DNA of 64,000 nt, from NCBI RefSeq assembly GCF_000699445.3, contig NC_067197.1, positions 8,872,152 through 8,936,151 of the forward strand, written 5' to 3'. The notes below the pieces were generated by a model. It made no database searches. It was not told the origin of the DNA and saw only the letters and a list, made by a program, of their open reading frames with translations. Positions 12,316 through 22,595 of this stretch are shown piece after piece. Every line of letters begins with the position of its first letter. Positions within the stretch are counted from its first letter, which is position 1. Both the position numbers and the translations under genes were made by a program. This stretch comes from Schistosoma haematobium (taxonomy: Eukaryota; Platyhelminthes; Trematoda; Strigeidida; Schistosomatidae).

Positions 12316-12714
12316 TGTAGAATTATGGTCTACTATGATATTAGTACTGCTCTAATAATAGACCTAATCCTAAATTTGATATAACTGCCTAATCTATAAG
12401 ATTTTACGTGGATGTCACACCATCGACTACACCAACTCACTGTATCGTATCAATTACCAATACATGATGTAGAACAAGGTTAGGCTAGAGAAAGAACAAT
12501 ATATTTAATATGAATAGAAGATATAAGGTAACATTCAGCAGAGACCACGCCTGCACGGCCGAGCCATGCCACTCGATCAACTCCAGTCAATTCATTATTC
12601 GCGCCTTCTCCATTGTTAGGTATTTCTCCGCGTTAAATATTGAATATCTATTTTCTGAGTAGTCTCGTGTTCACAGCTTTGTGGATTGTGTGGCTATTGT
12701 CCAATGCCACTACA
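12316..12714 (+). repeat. LTR 4 of the composite array (closing LTR)
   Basis: 399 bp, ends TGTAG/CTACA, and shares the 13-bp deletion with LTR 3. It is followed directly by RTE sequence at 12715. Its exact stop at the CTACA end is what shows that the unit's first 400 bp is an LTR and not just part of a satellite. Confidence 0.75.
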
Positions 12715-13919
12715 TTTTCATGATCCAGTCGATCACCATTAGATAGAGAAAGGGTGAGAGTAAGCAACCTTGCCTGACACCGGTCTTCACTTCGAACAAG
12801 TCTGTCAACCGTCCTCCATGCACGATTTTGCAGTTTAATCCATCATAGGAATTCTGTATGATATTGACTATCCTCTCAGGTACGCCGTAGTGTAGAATAA
12901 GCCTCCATACTAATGTCCTGTCCACGCTATCACATGCTTTATCGTAGTCAATGAAGTTGATGTAGAGTGATGAACTCCATTCAATTGATTGTTCCACAAT
13001 GATCCGTAGAGTTGCAATTTGGTCTGTACACGATCTATCCTTACGGAATCCTGCCTGTTTGTCACGAAGTTTGGCGTCTACGCAGTCCTTCATCCTGTTT
13101 AACAATACCCTGTTGAAAGAAGAGTGATGCCCCTGTAGTTATCACAGTTGCTGAGATCGCCTTCGGTATTTTGATCAGAAGTCCTTCTTTCCAGTCTTTT
13201 GGTACTTGTTCCTCATCCCAAATCTTATTGAAGAGAATGTGGAGTATCCTTGCAGTCGCCGCTACGTCTGCTCTTAGTGCCTCTGCTGGAATGTTGTCTG
13301 GTCCTGCTGCTTCGCCACTCTTGATTTGTCTGATAGCCATACCAGTCTCTTCAGTTGTTGGTGAGCCAACATCGATTGGAAGGTCCGTGGGTGCTGCTTC
13401 GATGTTGGGTGGGTTCAGTGGGGCTGGTCGATTCAATAGTTCTTTGAAGTGTTCTACCCACCTGTTTCGTTGTTCTTCAATGTTGGTGATTACCTCGCCT
13501 TCCTTGCTTTTCACTGGTCGTTCTGGTTTGCGGCGATTTCCAGGCAGTTTCTTTGTCGTGTCATACAGTTCTCTCATGTTTCCTTCTCTTGCAGCCTTTT
13601 CCTCTGTCATTGCTAGATCTTCCACATATTTACGTTTGTCGGTTCTGACGCTCCTCTTCACTTGCTTGTTTACTTCTGTGTACTCACCCTGTGCCTTGAA
13701 TTTCTCTACTCTTGTTCGACTGGTATTGATTGCTGCCTTCTTCTTCCTCCTTTCTTGAATCTTATCCAGTGTATCAACAGTGATCCATTTCTTGTGGTTG
13801 TGCTTCTTGTGGCCCAGAACCTCATGACATGTCGAATTGATTGCCTTTTTTATTCCTTTCCAGTTGCTCTCCATAGTAGTTCCCTGTCCATTGATTAGAT
13901 CATGAAATGTCTGGAACAA
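12715..13919 (-). pseudogene. RTE/SR2-like LINE copy 1: linker and reverse transcriptase, broken
   Basis: Reading on the minus strand, 13919-13062 encodes the linker and the N-terminal RT part, with 'NRWVEHFKELLNRP', 'IRQIKSGEAAGPDNIPAEAL' and 'VPKDWKEGLLIKIPK'. A frameshift between about 13105 and 13062 leads to 'DKQAGFRKDRSCTDQIATLR', 'YINFIDYDKACDSVDR' and 'TGVRQGCLLSPFLYLMVIDWIM'. The LTR array then interrupts the frame just before the FADD active-site box, which lies near 2545. The product would copy element RNA at a nicked target. The frameshifts and insertion make it non-functional. The same breaks occur in copy 2. Genome annotations often mislabel such ORFs as craniofacial development protein 2-like. 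Confidence 0.88.
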
Positions 13920-14790
13920 TTTTTGATTTGTTGAGTTTGTCAGTATCCCGAAGAAAAGTCGTGTTAAACATTTGTGATGTTGTCCGCCCCATTGTCAAGT
14001 ATTTATTGAGTTTCAATTTCATCTTAGCGACCAGCAAGTGATGATCTGCTGTTATATCAGCTCCTCTTCTGGTTCTCACATCCTCCATCGTCCCCTTGAA
14101 CTTTTTGTTGATGCAGATATGGTCGATTTGGTTTTGCGTAATGTGATCCGATGAAGTTCGTGTGGCTTTGTGAATGCGTTTATGTGGGAACATAGTGCCG
14201 CCTATGACTAGTTTATTGAATGAACATAGGTTTGCAAATCTCTCACCGTTTTCGTTTCTTTCTCCTAGTCCATGTCGTCCCATGGTGTCTTCATATCCAG
14301 TGTTGTCCATTCCAACCTTGGTATTGAAATCTCCCATCAGAATGGTCAGGTCCTTTGTTGGGCACTTCTCGACGATTGATTGCAGCCTATTGTAGAATTG
14401 ATCTTTGGCGTCTTCATTGTAATCGTTGGTAGGTGCATAACATTGGATGATGTTCATTGAAATGCCTTCTTTGTTTGTTTTGAAGGAGGCTTTGATGATC
14501 CTTGTTCCATGAGATTCCCATCCTATAAGTGCATTTTGTGCTTGTTTGGACAGCATCAATGTAACTCATTGTGTATGTGGGGCATTTTCTTCTTCATGGC
14601 CGGAGTATAAAAGAAGCTGTCCTGAAGTTAGTCGTTGTTGTCCAACTTGCGTCCAGTGTGTTTCACTGATTCCATGCACCTCTAGGTTGTATCTCGTCAT
14701 TCCTGCAGCAATTTGGAAGACTCTCCCGATGTCTCACATTGTACGAGCATTCCATGTACCTAAATAAATTGTTGCTCTGGTTGTCAGAAG
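13900..14790 (-). pseudogene. RTE/SR2-like LINE copy 1: apurinic-type endonuclease domain, broken
   Basis: The N-terminal part, starting near 14770, reads 'GTWNARTM', 'LEVHGISETHW' with a stop and a frameshift before 14559. The intact stretch 14559-13900 (219 codons) has 'CYAPTNDY', 'LMGDFNTKVG', 'NQIDHICINKK' and 'RRGADITADHHLL', the APE-type endonuclease signatures. It would nick the target DNA for target-primed reverse transcription. A frameshift near 13905 separates it from the RT part. The same lesion is present in copy 2 at 21704-21723. Confidence 0.85.
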
Positions 14791-15033
14791 GAGCATCGGC
14801 CTCGTAACTTCCGAAGGAATTCAGCTTTCATCATGAAGCGTCATAATTGTTCTAAATGAAGACCTTCTGACTCCCAGGGCAGAGTTTAAAAGGTCTGAAT
14901 AATTTTTTCTCGTTAGCGTTTTTTTAGCGAGTTAGTTTTCTACTGGATGGGAACGCTAACCCCATGCCCAACGCTCCTCCTTTATCCGGGCTTGGGACCG
15001 GCAGTAGCCCCCGGAGGGACTCCAGACGGAGTT
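14791..15033 (-). mobile_element. RTE/SR2-like LINE copy 1: 5' untranslated region
   Basis: On the minus strand the element starts near 15033 (aactccgtctggagtccctc). It runs through a GC-rich block (14945-15030) into the endonuclease start. The same block recurs at 17368-17493, 22595-22837 and 61719-62071, which defines it as the RTE 5' end. Confidence 0.8.
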
Positions 15034-15425
15034 CACATGTATCTAGACGGACAGAAATCACCTTTTTATTTTAACATTAGGCGTAACCTATATTGAGGTA
15101 GTACAAGGTCGTGTGCATACAATAATTCACATGATTTATTCATTTCTTTCCATTATTAATGACAATTCACGTTTTTACAAAAGCTTTTAGAATACTCTGA
15201 TTCCTCTATTACAATTATTTCCCCTCCTCCTCGCTTGTTTTTATATACTATTCACTTCACTCTGGGCGTGGTCAATAACAATATTGATAATGCAATGTAA
15301 TAAATCTCATCCCATGATTTACGTTGATCGATCACTTATGCAGTTAAATTGAATATTGAATTATCACAAGTAGATGTTCTAATTTAAAAAATGTATTATT
15401 TATAACATTAGACATTAACATTATT
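15034..15425. other. AT-rich stretch with no recognised feature
   Basis: No ORF or repeat signature is seen between the RTE 5' end and the next SINE. Confidence 0.45.
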
Positions 15426-15645
15426 GGATGCCGGCTCAGTGGTCTAGTTGGTTAAGCGCCTGGCGCGAGACTGGTAGGTTCTGGGTTCGAACCTCACGGG
15501 GTGCGGGATCGTGGCTGCGCACTGCTGAGGAGTCCCGTGCCAGGACGAAACGGCCGTCCAGTGCTCCCGGGTTTTCCATGGTTGTCTAGCATCAATTGAC
15601 TCATGATTTCAATCGGCGAAATTTCTAAAATCTTCACAAACCCCT
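15426..15645 (+). repeat. SINE A, near full-length, with intact hammerhead
   Basis: tRNA-like head with A-box-like TGGTCTAGTTGG (15440-15451) and B-box-like GGTTCGAACCT (15484-15494). The ribozyme is at 15519-15564, and the tail ends near 'cttcacaaacccc', which also occurs at 47770-47785. The 60-codon minus-strand ORF across it is chance. This is the best-preserved SINE A of the window. Confidence 0.82.
15519..15564 (+). ncRNA. Intact type I hammerhead ribozyme
   Basis: Stem I is GCACTG 15519-15524 with CAGTGC 15559-15564, all six pairs intact. The core CTGAGGA is at 15525-15531. Stem II is GTCC 15532-15535 with GGAC 15543-15546, followed by GAAA 15547-15550. Stem III is the self-complementary ACGGCCGT (15550-15557). 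Cleavage is expected after C15558 of the GTC triplet. No deviation from the catalytic consensus is seen. The very short stem III is a known trait of this ribozyme class and may favour dimeric action. Confidence 0.85.
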
Positions 15646-15681
15646 TCTGATATAACATATTTGTAATTCTAAACATTTATA

Positions 15682-15968
15682 GGTGAGACTATAATCTATT
15701 GATGACTTTTGAGCGACGCTAGGCTGACCTTGAGAATTCACCCAACAGCTAGGACCAAATGAGGGTTATAAACCAGTTTGCAGAATTAGAATGATGATAT
15801 ACAGTTGATGGTTAAGGTTAGGAATTGAATTTAGGGTTTTCATCACGAACTGACATCAGCTATAATGCCAAAACTCAATTTAGCCAAATGGATAAATGAA
15901 TTTCGCACCAGAAACCGAGACCTGTTACCATATACCTAATTGCTTCGTTCGTAAATTATAGTCTCGCC
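15682..15968. mobile_element. Small TIR element (MITE-like), copy 1
   Basis: 287 bp with inverted ends: left 'ggtgagactataat', right 'attatagtctcgcc'. Flanks 15674-15681 (catttata) and 15969-15976 (tatttata) match at 7 of 8 positions, which suggests an 8-bp target duplication. The interior has no ORF. Related copies lie at 39009-39288 and 56426-56714. An 8-bp duplication fits hAT or Merlin; GG at the tips leans to Merlin, a superfamily known in schistosomes. The class is inferred. Confidence 0.65.
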
Positions 15969-15976
15969 TATTTATA

Positions 15977-16380
15977 ATAACAGTTATCAAAGAAAACCTA
16001 ATCCTAATATAGATGACTTATTTATGAATAATCACTTCCCCAATGTCATGACTTATAAACTTGATCTGGTACAGCTCAATCCTAAAATAAAGTATTGAGG
16101 CTTTATTTGTTTCTACATAAATAAATCTGCCCACTTTCTGAGAGTTTTATAAACCATTTTGATGGATATACAGAACTAATCAGTTATCCGATAAGAAAGG
16201 AATTAACTAAATATTGTGAATAAAAGACATAACTAATAATCAATGCAGCTTGCTACCAAGTATCCAGTTCATAAGTGTAAACTACTTATTAGTCAATTTC
16301 TCAAAATGTCCACAAGATTTTCGAATTCAAGACTTTATTTTAAATAATCAATTGTGAATATATTATGCTATTATCAGAAT
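15977..16380. other. AT-rich stretch with no recognised feature
   Basis: No coding, RNA or repeat signature found. Confidence 0.4.
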
Positions 16381-16585
16381 GGAGGATCGTGGAGATTGTA
16401 GTAATTTTAATAGTTGAATTCGTGAGTCGATTTGAAAACTTGGAAGCAGTGAACGGCCATTTTGTCCTGGTATGGGACTTCATAGCAGTCCACAACCCAA
16501 ATCCCATTTGTGGGACTTGAGTGCAGGACATTGAGTCTATCGCGAACGCTTAACTTCTAAACCACTGAACCGGTATCCGACGGTA
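16381..16585 (-). repeat. SINE A, degenerate copy
   Basis: On the minus strand the head 'ccggttcagtggtttagaag' (about 16575-16556) and the tail are recognisable. The ribozyme core reads CTATGAAG instead of CTGAGGAG and GAAA is altered to AAAA, so it is catalytically dead. Confidence 0.65.
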
Positions 16586-17033
16586 TTAATGTATAACTCC
16601 AGTCAATCAACGACATTGCCTGACCATCTTTCATTGTCTTTGGTGTGTAATTGGCTCACGTCCGACATGGATTAGCTCCAGAGATCACAGTCAACTGTGT
16701 AACTAATACAGGATTCCATATATATATACATATATTACATTGCGTACAACCCATTTTTCATAGAGATCAATGATCACTACCACACAAGCATACATAATAT
16801 TTAAAATCAATATTCAACGCAGTACCACTACGTCCTTCATACTTTCTTGATTTCTTACTCTTTCTATTACCATAAATATACGTGCTTATCTTTTAACTTA
16901 ATTTATCTATGAATAACATTCTTTCCAGAACTAGTTTTAAATTTTACAAAGCAAGAAAAATATACAAAAGTTACAACAATGTAAGTTTATATTATTATGA
17001 AAAAAAGAATGTTATTCACCATTGTGTTTTGAT
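16586..17033. other. AT-rich stretch with no recognised feature
   Basis: Only simple AT-rich sequence and a short TATATATA-type run near 16720 are seen. Confidence 0.4.
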
Positions 17034-17069
17034 GAAGTTTTGTTCTCTGAGCTGGATGGTTTAATCGTG
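17034..17069 (-). mobile_element. Penelope-like element 3'-end scrap
   Basis: It matches the 3'-terminal block of the Penelope-like remnant at 27944-27982 (shared 'agttttgttctctg' and 'gctggatggttt'). Too short for more to be said. Confidence 0.5.
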
Positions 17070-17367
17070 TACATTATGTACATTTTGTACATAATGATAA
17101 AAACTAGAAACAATGAAATAATAATAAGAACTGGAATAGTTGACCGATAAATAGGTTTTTGGTGATATTTTCAAATGATGATTTTAATCATATGATGATG
17201 TTTTTCTTACTTTTATATTCCATCTTATATATTTTAATGAACGGATCAAGTTATTTTGTGAGCTTGATTTAAATATTCTTTTAAAATATCATATTTTTTT
17301 AAAGTTGATATTACTTCTGTGAATTATTTAAGATAATTTTGATATTTATATGTTGAATTTCTGGTTA

Positions 17368-18352
17368 ACATTTTTTCTAGAGAGTTACTTTTCTACGGGA
17401 TGGTGTCGCTAACCCCATGCCCAATACTCCTCGTTTACCCGAGCTTGGGACTGGCAGTAACCCCAAGGGGCTCCAGGTGGAGTTATACGTTGAATTATTT
17501 TCATGCTATTATTATTTTCTTTCAAATTAACTTTTTTGTGTAGGCTATTTATATGAATATGAATCTTTGTTACTCTTCTGTGTTATTATTTTTTTTGTTT
17601 AATTACTTATTAATATGCGTTATTTCCAAATATCTAGCCTATGCATCAGTAGGCCTCAATATATACAAGGGAAAGACCATAATTCTCAAATACAACAGAG
17701 AGAATACCAACACAATCACACTTAATGGAAAAGCTCTGGAATATGTAGAACTTTTCACGTATCTGGACAGTATCATCAATGAACAAGGAGGATCGGATGC
17801 AGATGTAAAGACAAAGAGTGGCAAAGCAAAAGCCACCTTTCTACAACTGAGGAACATATGGAATTCGAAACAACTGTCAATCAATATCGAAATCAGAATC
17901 TTCAATACGAACGTCATGATAGTTGGTTCTATTCTATGGAACTGAAACGTGGAGAACCACTACAACCATCAACAAGAATGTACAAGTATTTATAAACAAA
18001 TGTCTACTCAAAATACTCAATGTCCGTTGTCCGGATACCATCAGCAACAGTCTGTTGTGGGAGAGAATTAATCAGCTTCCAGCTGAAGAGGGATTTAGAA
18101 AAATACGCTGGAAGTGGATAGGACATAAATTACGGAAATCAACAAACTGCATCATGAAGCAAACACTAACTTGGAATCCTGTAGGGAATTGAAAAAGAGG
18201 AAGAACAAAGAATACATTGCGTCGGGAATCGGAGGCAAACATAGAAAGAATGAATAGCATTTGGCAACAACTGGAAAGAATTTTCCAGGACAGAATTGTT
18301 TAGAGAGTCCAAGTTGTCAGGTTATAGATTATTCTGGAGTTAACAGGATTAA
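17368..18352 (+). mobile_element. RTE/SR2-like LINE fragment with inverted 5' end
   Basis: 17368-17493 matches the RTE 5' untranslated region on the minus strand. After about 140 bp of unassigned AT-rich sequence, 17636-18352 is the RTE 3' part on the plus strand: 'SVGLNIYKGKTIILKYN', 'VELFTYLDSIINEQGGSDADVKTK', 'LQLRNIWNSKQLS' and '[12 protein letters not shown]'. It ends at a taagtaagtaa tail. A stop (near 17943) and a frameshift break the frame. An inverted 5' piece joined to a forward 3' piece is what twin-primed reverse transcription leaves. Confidence 0.78.
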
Positions 18353-19045
18353 GTAAGTAATTTTAAGATATGAATTTATTTTATCGGGTAAATTTACTAA
18401 TTATTCATATTAAAGTGGGGTAGAACTGTGTGATGCAACAAATGACATATCCAATACATTATAGGCTTTCCTAACAGGTTTCTAAATTCCTCTGAACAAA
18501 ATCAAAAAATGGATATTTAATATAGTGTTTCAGTTGAAGGTTAGTTTTGCTATAGAAATCATTAAAAACATTGAAGTTCTAGAACTTTTTACAGAAGGAT
18601 TGGTTAAAAATTGATAAACCTTAAGGAGCTGGAATATTTAAAATGGGAAGTAACATGAGTCAAATCTTTTCAACGTGTAACTGATTTTGGAATTAAAATG
18701 TTCCAGAATTTCAGCATCTGGAACAAAGATGTAAAAATCCAACGTGGTAAATTTTTAAATTACAAACAGAAAGTTATGTTAATGAAACGATGTATGAAAA
18801 AACTGGATTTCAGTTAAGAATAAAAGACACACCTACCGTATCCAAATTTTCTTCTAGTCAGTCATTTCCAGGACCCCAATCAGGAACTTGATGGATGAAG
18901 ATAACGCTTAATCTTGTCAGTTATTTGTAAGAATATTGTATGGAGAAATATGCTTATATGTGCTATGAGCAATATTCAAAAAAAGTATTTTAATTTGATC
19001 TCCGTTATACGATGAGAACATATTGTCAATATAGGTTTGCGAAGA
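18353..19045. other. AT-rich stretch with no recognised feature
   Basis: No coding or repeat signature is recognised. Confidence 0.4.
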
Positions 19046-19235
19046 TTGTTGAGTTTTAATAGAGACCACGAACTGATCAGTGTTAGACCACTGTTGAAAA
19101 CCTGCAAGCACTGGACGGCCGTTTCCTCCTAGTATGAATGCGCACTGTCGATGAGTCCCATACCAGGACGAAACGGCCGTCCAGTGCTTCCAGGTTTTCA
19201 ATGGTGGTCTAACATTGATCGGTTCATGATCTCAA
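19046..19235. repeat. Inverted pair of SINE A fragments (head-to-head)
   Basis: The minus-oriented tail-plus-ribozyme piece (about 19046-19128) is followed directly by a plus-oriented one (about 19129-19235). Blocks such as 'gcactggacggccgtttc' and 'gaaacggccgtccagtgc' face each other, making a hairpin. The plus copy has core TCGATGA where CTGATGA is needed, so that ribozyme is predicted inactive. Confidence 0.72.
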
Positions 19236-19649
19236 AAGAATATTAGTTCACTCAAGTGACACGCTAGACGATAAAAATTTTCTAAGAGATTTAAAACGTT
19301 TAACAACGTGTCTATCAATTACGCAAATCCTATAAATCTTATTAATAATAACTTGATCCAGTAAACTATACATACAGTGAACTCAAGTGGATAATAAAAT
19401 TTTGAAAGAATACTAGAACAAAGTAACAAACCTCCTAATTAAAATTATAGATAAAAAGCAAAAAATCTCTGGTTAATACATTCTTGATATAATAAGAAGA
19501 GAAATTCTTTGTTATATGGATCAAAATAATAATCATAATTAAAAAAATCAACTTTTAATATCGTGCTAACACGGATCTGAAAGTGACATCTACTAAATGA
19601 AGATCTAACAACCAATAAATAAGACTATTCTTATAATTTCTTGTTGCCT
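19236..19649. other. AT-rich stretch with no recognised feature
   Basis: No coding or repeat signature is recognised. Confidence 0.4.
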
Positions 19650-20522
19650 TACTTACTTATTTACTTACAACTGTTACTCCTAATGTAGAATAGGTTGCCG
19701 ATCAGAATTTTCCAACTCACACCGTCCTATACAATCCTTTCCACTTCTATCCAATCGCTGTTCATTCTTCTCATGTCTTTCTTCATTTCACGGTGTAATG
19801 TGTTCTTTGGTCTTCCTCTTCTCCTTTAACCTTGATGATTCCATGTGAGGGCTCGACTTTTGACGTAGTTCGTTGCTTTCTCCAATGTTTGTCCGATCCG
19901 CTTCCAGAGCTTCTTCCTTATTTCTTCCTCCACTGTAATCTCGTTTGTTCTCTCCCAAAGTAGGTTGTTGCTGATAGTGTCTGGTCAACGGATCCGAAGT
20001 ACTTTGTGTAGACAACTGTTAATAAACACTTGTATCTTCTGGATCATGGCTTCAGTGGTTCTCCATGTTTCCACCCTATACAGTAGAACTATCTTGACAT
20101 TTATATTGAAAATCCTGATTTTGGTGTTGGTTGACAGACAGTTGTTTTGAGTTTCAGATGTTATTCAGTTGTAAATATGCTGCTCTTGCTTCGCCGATCC
20201 TCGCCTTCACATCTGTATCAGATCCACCATGTTCATCAATGATGCTGCCCAAATATGTAAAGGTTTCTACATCTTCCAAATCTTCTCCGTCAATTGTGAT
20301 TGGATTGGTGCATGCTGTATTGTATTAGAGAATCTTGCCTTTCCCTTTGTGTATATTGAGATCTACTGCTGCTAAGACTGCTACTACACTGGTTGTCTTG
20401 TCCTGCATTTGTTGTTGCATGTGCGGTAGAAGAGCCAGATCGTCTGCGAATTCTAGATCGTTCAACTGAATCCTAGATGTTCACTGTATCCCATGCTTCC
20501 CCCACCCAGATGCTGAAGTCTT
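19650..20522 (-). mobile_element. RTE/SR2-like LINE copy 2: 3' portion with RT C-terminus, broken
   Basis: Minus strand encodes 'LNDLEFADDLALLPHMQQQMQ' with the FADD box near 20445, then 'NIHKGKGKIL', 'TYLGSIIDEHGGSD' and the C-terminal region, with stops. The 3' tail (low end) has taag repeats. It aligns to 1755-2621 at a constant offset of 17,901 with many substitutions. In contrast its low-coordinate half is almost identical to the inverted fragment at 25310-25785. Confidence 0.88.
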
Positions 20523-21723
20523 CATGATCCAGTCGATCACCATTAGATAGAGAAAGGGTGAGAGTAAGCAACCTTGCCTGACACCGGTCTTCACTTCGAA
20601 CAAGTCTGTCAACCGTCCTCCATGCACGATTTTGCAGTTTAATCCATCATAGGAATTCTGTATGATATTGACTATCCTCTCAGGTACGCCGTAGTGTAGA
20701 ATAAGCCTCCATACTAATGTCCTGTCCACGCTATCACATGCTTTATCGTAGTCAATGAAGTTGATGTAGAGTGATGAACTCCATTCAATTGATTGTTCCA
20801 CAATGATCCGTAGAGTTGCAATTTGGTCTGTACACGATCTATCCTTACGGAATCCTGCCTGTTTGTCACGAAGTTTGGCGTCTACGCAGTCCTTCATCCT
20901 GTTTAACAATACCCTGTTGAAAGAAGAGTGATGCCCCTGTAGTTATCACAGTTGCTGAGATCGCCTTCGGTATTTTGATCAGAAGTCCTTCTTTCCAGTC
21001 TTTTGGTACTTGTTCCTCATCCCAAATCTTATTGAAGAGAATGTGGAGTATCCTTGCAGTCGCCGCTACGTCTGCTCTTAGTGCCTCTGCTGGAATGTTG
21101 TCTGGTCCTGCTGCTTCGCCACTCTTGATTTGTCTGATAGCCATACCAGTCTCTTCAGTTGTTGATGAGCCAACATCGATTGGAAGGTCCGTGGGTGCTG
21201 CTTCGATGTTGGGTGGGTTCAGTGGGGCTGGTCGATTCAAGAGTTCTTTGAAGTGTTCTACCCACCTGTTTCGTTGTTCTTCAATGTTGGTGATTACCTC
21301 GCCTTCCTTGCTTTTCACTGGTCGTTCTGGTTTGCGGCGATTTCCAGGCAGTTTCTTTGTCGTGTCATACAGTTCTCTCATGTTTCCTTCTCTTGCAGCC
21401 TTTTCCTCTGTCATTGCTAGATCTTCCACATATTTACGTTTGTCGGTTCTGACGCTCCTCTTCACTTGCTTGTTTACTTCTGTGTACTCACCCTGTGCCT
21501 TGAATTTCTCTACTCTTGTTCGACTGGTATTGATTGCTGCCTTCTTCTTCCTCCTTTCTTGAATCTTATCCAGTGTATCAACAGTGATCCATTTCTTGTG
21601 GTTGTGCTTCTTGTGGCCCAGAACCTCATGACATGTCGAATTGATTGCCTTTTTTATTCCTTTCCAGTTGCTCTCCATAGTAGTTCCCTGTCCATTGATT
21701 AGATCATGAAATGTCTGGAACAA
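20523..21723 (-). pseudogene. RTE/SR2-like LINE copy 2: linker and reverse transcriptase, broken
   Basis: Near-identical to 12719-13919 at a constant offset of 7,804, including the frameshift (20866-20909). It carries 'FRKDRSCTDQIATLR', 'YINFIDYDKACDSVDR' and 'VRQGCLLSPFLYLMVIDWIMK'. Here the frame runs on across the site that is interrupted by the LTR array in copy 1 ('KTSASGWGKHGIQ'), which gives the empty-site sequence. Sharing the same lesions as copy 1 argues for recent duplication, conversion or copying of one defective source. Confidence 0.88.
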
Positions 21724-22595
21724 TTTTTGATTTGTTGAGTTTGTCAGTATCCCGAAGAAAAGTCGTGTTAAACATTTGTGATGTTGTCCGCCCCATTGTC
21801 AAGTATTTATTGAGTTTCAATTTCATCTTAGCGACCAGCAAGTGATGATCTGCTGTTATATCAGCTCCTCTTCTGGTTCTCACATCCTCCATCGTCCCCT
21901 TGAACTTTTTGTTGATGCAGATATGGTCGATTTGGTTTTGTGTAGAGTGGTCCGGTGAAGTCCATGTGGTTTTGTGTATGCGTTTATGTGGGAATATGGT
22001 GCCGCCCATGACCAGCTTATTGAAGGCACATAGATTTGCAAATCTCTCACCATTTTCGTTTCTTTCTCCCAGTCCGTGTCGTCCCATGGTGTCTTCATAT
22101 CCAGTGTTGTCCGTTCCAACCTTGGTATTGAAATCTCCCATCAGAATGGTCAGGTCCTTTGTTGGGCACTTCTCGACGATTGATTGCAGCCTATTGTAGA
22201 ATTGATCTTTGGCGTCTTCATTGTAATCGTTGGTAGGTGCATAACATTGGATGATGTTCATTGAAATGCCTTCTTTGTTTGTTTTGAAGGAGGCTTTGAT
22301 GATCCTTGTTCCATGAGATTCCCATCCTATAAGTGCATTTTGTGCTTGTTTGGACAGCATCAATGTAACTCATTGTGTATGTGGGGCATTTTCTTCTTCA
22401 TGGCCGGAGTATAAAAGAAGCTGTCCTGAAGTTAGTCGTTGTTGTCCAACTTGCGTCCAGTGTGTTTCACTGATTCCATGCACCTCTAGGTTGTATCTCG
22501 TCATTCCTGCAGCAATTTGGAAGACTCTCCCGATGTCTCACATTGTACGAGCATTCCATGTACCTAAATAAATTGTTGCTCTGGTTGTCAGAAGG
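21704..22595 (-). pseudogene. RTE/SR2-like LINE copy 2: endonuclease domain, broken
   Basis: The 219-codon open stretch 22363-21704 has 'CYAPTNDY', 'LMGDFNTKVG', 'NQIDHICINKK' and 'RRGADITADHHLL'. It matches copy 1 almost exactly except in about 21940-22065, where substitutions cluster (for example 'AFNKLVMGGTIFPHKRIHKT' against 'SFNKLVIGGTMFPHKRIHKA'). The same frameshift and upstream stop as copy 1 make it dead. Confidence 0.85.

Larger units (their letters stand above)
2622..12714 (+). mobile_element. Composite non-autonomous LTR retrotransposon array (four LTRs, three internal regions)
   Basis: A 3,236-bp unit is repeated in tandem (starts at 2622, 5858 and 9094) and ends with a 399-bp partial unit at 12316-12714. 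The partial unit matches the first ~400 bp of each unit. That unit start has LTR ends TGTAG...CTACA, so the array reads as LTR-internal three times plus a closing LTR. It lies inside an RTE element: the left flank ends TCTT (2618-2621), the right flank begins TTTT (12715-12718), and the empty site in the other RTE copy reads TCTT (20519-20522). This fits a 4-bp target duplication with one change. No gag, protease, RT or integrase is visible. No obvious primer-binding site or polypurine tract adjoins the LTRs, so the class rests on LTR ends, target duplication and architecture. Strand is assigned from the small ORF. Confidence 0.75.

Noticed and set aside
2622..12714. Simple satellite or sex-chromosome-type tandem repeat
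   Set aside because: The exact LTR-length closing unit, TGTAG/CTACA ends and matching empty site fit an LTR element better, although schistosome satellite arrays remain a possibility to check.
13171..13758. 195-codon plus-strand ORF (and its twin at 20975-21562)
   Set aside because: It is the antisense shadow of the RTE reverse transcriptase.
13900..14559. Host gene resembling craniofacial development protein 2
   Set aside because: The frame is the RTE endonuclease, present in two broken copies with element 5' and 3' ends.
15440..15494. Possible tRNA gene
   Set aside because: A and B boxes are present but there is no full cloverleaf, and the same head recurs in front of ribozymes at several loci, so it is a SINE head.
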